From positions 310,001 to 374,000 of the forward strand of contig CAVRGQ010000005.1 in assembly GCA_963720785.1 (NCBI GenBank): a DNA stretch of 64,000 nt, given 5' to 3'. The stretch comes from CAVRGQ01 sp963720785. Lineage in GTDB: Bacteria; Actinomycetota; Acidimicrobiia; IMCC26256; DASPTH01. A program made the position numbers and the translations under genes. The notes beneath the pieces were generated by a model. The model was not told the DNA's origin and did not search any database. It saw nothing but the letters and a program-made list of their open reading frames with translations. Shown here one piece after another: positions 61,267 through 64,000 of this stretch. The stretch's first letter is position 1; each line of letters begins with the position of its first letter.

Positions 61267-62784
61267 TCAGGCGGCGGAGGTGGCCTTCCCGGTGCGCACG
61301 CACGACGTGATGATCTCCTGCACGGCGCTCCGGATGGCCGCGGTGGCCTCGGCATCGGGCTCCGAGGTGGGGTCGGCGGCGCCCTGTTCGAGGACGGGCC
61401 GGACGGCCGGGTCGTTGACCACGCCGTCGGCGGCGCAGCGTGCCGTGTCGGTAGGGGCGCCCTGCTCGGCGTAGGACCCGATCAGCTGGTCGCGGGTGGC
61501 GAGGATCGCCAGTGCGAGCTTGGGATCACGCGCGGTGGGCCGGGCGTCGGTGACGTCGCACGAGGAGAAGACGACCTTGCCGGCGCGACGGGCGACGGTC
61601 GCGCTGTCGGCCGGCTGCGCGGCCGCCCACGTCTCGAGGCCCTGCTGGATCGCCGCGGTGGCGGCGGCGTCCTGCCCCGCGAACGCGGCGCGCACGCACT
61701 GCTGCTTCGCGTCGCCCGATCCCAACGTGTAGTCGACGAGCGCGTCACCGCCCCAGCCGTCGGCGATCTTCAGCGCCTCGGTGGGGTCGAGCTGCTGCGA
61801 CAACATGAGGTACAGCGCGTACGACCCGAAGGTGTCGGCCGTGCCGAACTGCTTCTCGCCCTTGCCGGTCACCGCAGGAGGCGCGACCTTCGCGATCTTC
61901 GTCTTGTCGAGCAGTGACGTGGGCAGGACGTACGCGAGGTCGTTGGTGGGCAGGTTGCGGAAGAGCCCGTCGATCGCCGACTCGCCCTTGGCCGCCTGCA
62001 CCGTCTGCAGCATCGGCGGACCGAACACGTAGGGAGCTTCGAGGAACGCCTGCAGCGCGGGGGCGACATCGGCCGCAGCGGACTTCGCATCGGCCTCCTG
62101 GGACGCGTCGTTGTTCTCGTTCTTGTACGCGTCCTGGTCGGACTGCGAGAGGGTCTTCGCGTAGAGGTCCTGGACGCGTACGGCGTCACCCTCGACCACT
62201 GCCTTGTACGCGTCGGTCGAGTGCGTCTTCTCGGCCTTCTTGGCGAGCTCCTGCAGGTCGAAGTGCTGGTCCTGCAGCGCGTGGGTGAGCTCGTCCGCGA
62301 CGGTGACCTTCTTCGCCGGGGAGTCGAGGTCGGTCCCGCGCACGAACACCTTCTTCTTCGACGGCAGGTAGAGCGCGAGCACCGACGAGCTCTGGAGCTG
62401 GTTCTGCTGCTCCACGAGGTCGCTCGAGTGCGGCACGAGCCCGATCGCCGCGAGGCGGGCCGTCGCCTCGTTGGCGGCCTGCTTCTGTTTCTTGGTGAGT
62501 TTCTCCGAGTCGACGGTGACCTTCTTGTCGAACTCCTTGCCGGACAGGAACTGCACCGGCACCGGGTGCTCGAAGTCGAGCTTGCGGAGCTTGGCCACTT
62601 CCTTGGCGATGGGTTCGATGCGCGCGTCCCACTTCCCCGAGGGGACGGTGGTGGTCGTTGCCGCCTTCGTGGGTGCGGCGCCGGCCGCGCTCAGCGGCCC
62701 GGCGGCCAGGAGGGCGAGGCCGGCCACGGCGACCGCCGCGCACCTCCCACGGATCGAGAGGCGCGCTGCGCGTGACGTGGTCAT
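61267..62784 (-). CDS. secreted protein with degenerate metallopeptidase-like motif
   Basis: 505 residues, signal peptide CAAVAVAGLALLAAGPLSAAGA. The family normally carries HELTHALQDQHF with an HExxH zinc motif and a later EGDA. Here the segment reads ADELTHALQDQHFDL: Asp164 stands for the first His, while Glu165 and His168 remain, and VVEGDA (Glu198) is present. Only one zinc-ligand His is left, so either a different metal geometry or a non-catalytic relative is implied. Ends with a C-rich segment (CVRAAFA, SSCDV, RCAADG, SCVRTG), possibly disulfide bonded. ATG 62784 is nine bases from a TAGGCT hexamer. Function unknown. Confidence 0.75.
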   Translation of the reverse strand: MTTSRAARLSIRGRCAAVAVAGLALLAAGPLSAAGAAPTKAATTTTVPSGKWDARIEPIAKEVAKLRKLDFEHPVPVQFLSGKEFDKKVTVDSEKLTKKQKQAANEATARLAAIGLVPHSSDLVEQQNQLQSSSVLALYLPSKKKVFVRGTDLDSPAKKVTVADELTHALQDQHFDLQELAKKAEKTHSTDAYKAVVEGDAVRVQDLYAKTLSQSDQDAYKNENNDASQEADAKSAAADVAPALQAFLEAPYVFGPPMLQTVQAAKGESAIDGLFRNLPTNDLAYVLPTSLLDKTKIAKVAPPAVTGKGEKQFGTADTFGSYALYLMLSQQLDPTEALKIADGWGGDALVDYTLGSGDAKQQCVRAAFAGQDAAATAAIQQGLETWAAAQPADSATVARRAGKVVFSSCDVTDARPTARDPKLALAILATRDQLIGSYAEQGAPTDTARCAADGVVNDPAVRPVLEQGAADPTSEPDAEATAAIRSAVQEIITSCVRTGKATSAA

Positions 62785-62793
62785 GAAGCCGCA

Positions 62794-62799
62794 AGCCTA
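62794..62799 (-). promoter_or_regulatory. -10 hexamer of secreted-protein gene
   Basis: TAGGCT on the minus strand, nine bases before ATG 62784. Confidence 0.5.
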
Positions 62800-62860
62800 C
62801 CGGCGCCGCGTGCGGCTCCCGGCGCGGCTCCGCGCCGGCCGAGCACTGGCCGAGCGCGGC

Positions 62861-63887
62861 TCAGATCAGGCCGTTGGCCATCGCGTCGAGCACCCACGGC
62901 ACGACGATGTCGAGCATCTCGTCGAGCGTGGTGGTGGCCTCGAAGCCGAGGACGTCGCGCGCCTTCGTGACCGCCGGCACCCGCATCTGGACGTCGTGGT
63001 CGAACGGGTCGTCGCTGACGTAGCGGAACGGCCGGTCGCCGTTGATCCGCCGCCAGATGTTCTCGGCCAGCTCGAGCACGGTGGTGGCCTGCGCGGTCGA
63101 GAGGTTGAAGTCCTCGTTGCGCGCCGCCGGGTGCTCCATCGCGTCGATGATCCCGCGCGAGATCACCGCCGTAGGTGTAGTGGCGCACCTGGGTCCCTGC
63201 ACCCAGGATGTGCAGTGGGTCCTGACCCTTCGCGATCTTCTGCACGAGATCGGGCACCACGTGGCTCATCGCGAGCTTCACATTGCCGCTCTCGATCTCG
63301 ACCTCGGTCTTGGCGCGCATCTCACCGGTGCCGACGCAGTTGAACGGCCGCACGATCGTGTAGGGCAACTCGTACTGCTGCCACGCGGCACGCGCGTAGT
63401 ACTCGACCGCGAGCTTCTGGAAACCGTACGAGGAGATCGGCGGGGGCACCTCGCGCTCCTGGCCTTCGTACGACGGCCACCGGTCGGTGGACTCGAACAC
63501 CATCGACGAGCTCATGTAGGTGACCTTCTGCAAGCGCCCGTCGCGGTGCGCGGCAATGGCCGCGTCGCACGAGGACGCCATGATCCGCTCGTTGGTCGCG
63601 AGCAGGTCGTAGGCGAAGGTGTGGAAGTAGGAGATGCCGCCGATGAGCGCGGCACCGGCAATGAAGTGGTCGCAGTCCATGAGCAGCTCGGTCATGAGCG
63701 CGACGTCGCGACAGTCGCCCTCGACGAGCGAGTAACGCGGGTGTGAGTCGTAGGACTTGGCGACCTTTCCGTACTTGGAGTGGTCGTCGATACCGACGAC
63801 CGTGTAGCCACGGCCGAGGAGGTCCTCGACCATGTAGCCGCCGATGAACCCCGACGAGCCACTGACGAGCACCTTCTGATCGGTCAC
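62861..63887 (-). CDS. NAD-dependent nucleotide-sugar epimerase/dehydratase (frameshifted)
   Basis: About 342 residues, extended SDR. NAD loop VLVSGSSGFIGGYMVEDLL, active-site SSSMVFEST and YGFQKLAVEYY (YxxxK), substrate loop IVRPFNCVG. GTG start at 63887 overlaps the upstream stop as GTGA. The frame breaks near 63165-63175 (GCGCG run; one extra or two missing bases) between HYTYGGDLAR and GIIDAMEHPAARNEDFN, an otherwise well-conserved join. Probably makes an activated sugar for surface polysaccharide or glycan synthesis, given the coupled upstream gene. Confidence 0.88.
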
Positions 63888-64000
63888 TTGTCGTTGTCCT
63901 TTCCCATCGCGCGCACCGCATCGAGCGAGAGCTGCGGCCCGAACGCCAAGCGGTACCACTTGAGGTACCGGGGGATCCATTTCGCGACCTTGAAGTTCGA
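63884..64000 (-). CDS. 3' end of upstream gene, unidentified (truncated by window)
   Basis: Open frame from the right edge to TGA at 63884-63886, 38 residues ending FGPQLSLDAVRAMGKDNDK. The stop overlaps the epimerase start, so both are in one operon. Too short for a family call; a glycosyltransferase is plausible in this context but not shown. Confidence 0.55.
   Translation of the reverse strand, partial: SNFKVAKWIPRYLKWYRLAFGPQLSLDAVRAMGKDNDK

Noticed and set aside
1..64000. CRISPR array
   Set aside because: The tandem repeats found (10-17 bp units without spacers) are head-to-tail minisatellites; no repeat-spacer pattern or cas genes.
1..64000. tRNA or rRNA genes
   Set aside because: No cloverleaf or conserved rRNA segment was recognised in any intergenic gap; gaps are too short for rRNA.

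Overview
This window is very GC-rich, gene-dense chromosomal DNA from an actinobacterium. My best guess is class Acidimicrobiia, an inference from gene content: PASTA kinase, GatCAB, a DprE1/DprE2/UbiA set without other mycolic-acid genes, and B12-dependent MetH and methylmalonyl-CoA mutase. I see no rRNA, tRNA, CRISPR array, prophage or insertion sequence. There is no gene-free stretch longer than about 300 bases.

Layout. 1-7.1 kb (minus): the 5' part of ilvB with a transcription-attenuator leader. Upstream of it lie a lysyl-phosphatidylglycerol synthase-like gene, a histidine kinase, an OmpR-type regulator and two coupled rhomboid-like membrane proteins, which look like one envelope-stress operon. 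7.1-9.7 kb (minus): Fpg/Nei-like glycosylase and an IlvD/Edd dehydratase. 9.9-14.6 kb (plus): BNR-repeat protein, class II aldolase-like protein, Tat-exported amidohydrolase, secreted alpha/beta hydrolase. 14.5-17.9 kb (minus): gatC-gatA-gatB. 17.9-25.1 kb: SCP2-like protein, PASTA kinase, alcohol dehydrogenase, a coupled pair of MaoC-type dehydratase halves, ligA. 25.1-30 kb: zinc-ribbon protein with a threonine tail coupled to a MetE-like gene, a membrane protein, mnmA and its cysteine desulfurase. 30-37.7 kb: membrane GGDEF protein, methylmalonyl-CoA mutase, MeaB, PAS-GGDEF-EAL protein. 37.8-43.7 kb: secreted beta-helix protein, small lipoprotein, two unknowns, glyoxalase, sirtuin, rhodanese-MoeB fusion. 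43.7-49.4 kb: WYL regulator divergent from an ABC exporter, then cpaE-cpaF. 49.4-53.3 kb (minus): cupredoxin/beta-helix fusion coupled to pepA, and PduO-type cobalamin adenosyltransferase. 53.3-61.3 kb (plus): UbiA-DprE1-DprE2 set, degenerate GGDEF protein, HAD phosphatase, metH. 61.3-64 kb (minus): secreted protein with a broken HExxH motif, nucleotide-sugar epimerase, and the 3' end of one more gene.

Three patterns run through the window. (1) Many genes have a TANNNT -10 hexamer only 6-9 nt before the start codon, as expected for leaderless mRNAs. Adjacent genes are often joined by GTGA, ATGA or TGATG overlaps. (2) Eighteen genes, most of them conserved, are broken by single-base or dinucleotide shifts. 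Fifteen of these are one-base insertions, often beside GCGCG runs, so assembly or read error is more likely than gene decay. I annotate such genes over their full reconstructed span and flag each break. (3) Short intergenic tandem or direct repeats (10-22 bp) recur, several of them copying the 3' end of the neighbouring gene including its stop codon.

The most interesting systems are the ilvB attenuator; the decaprenylphosphoryl-arabinose gene set with alanine at the benzothiazinone-target cysteine; the rhomboid pair/two-component/LysPG-synthase operon; and a palindrome between the WYL regulator and its divergent ABC exporter.
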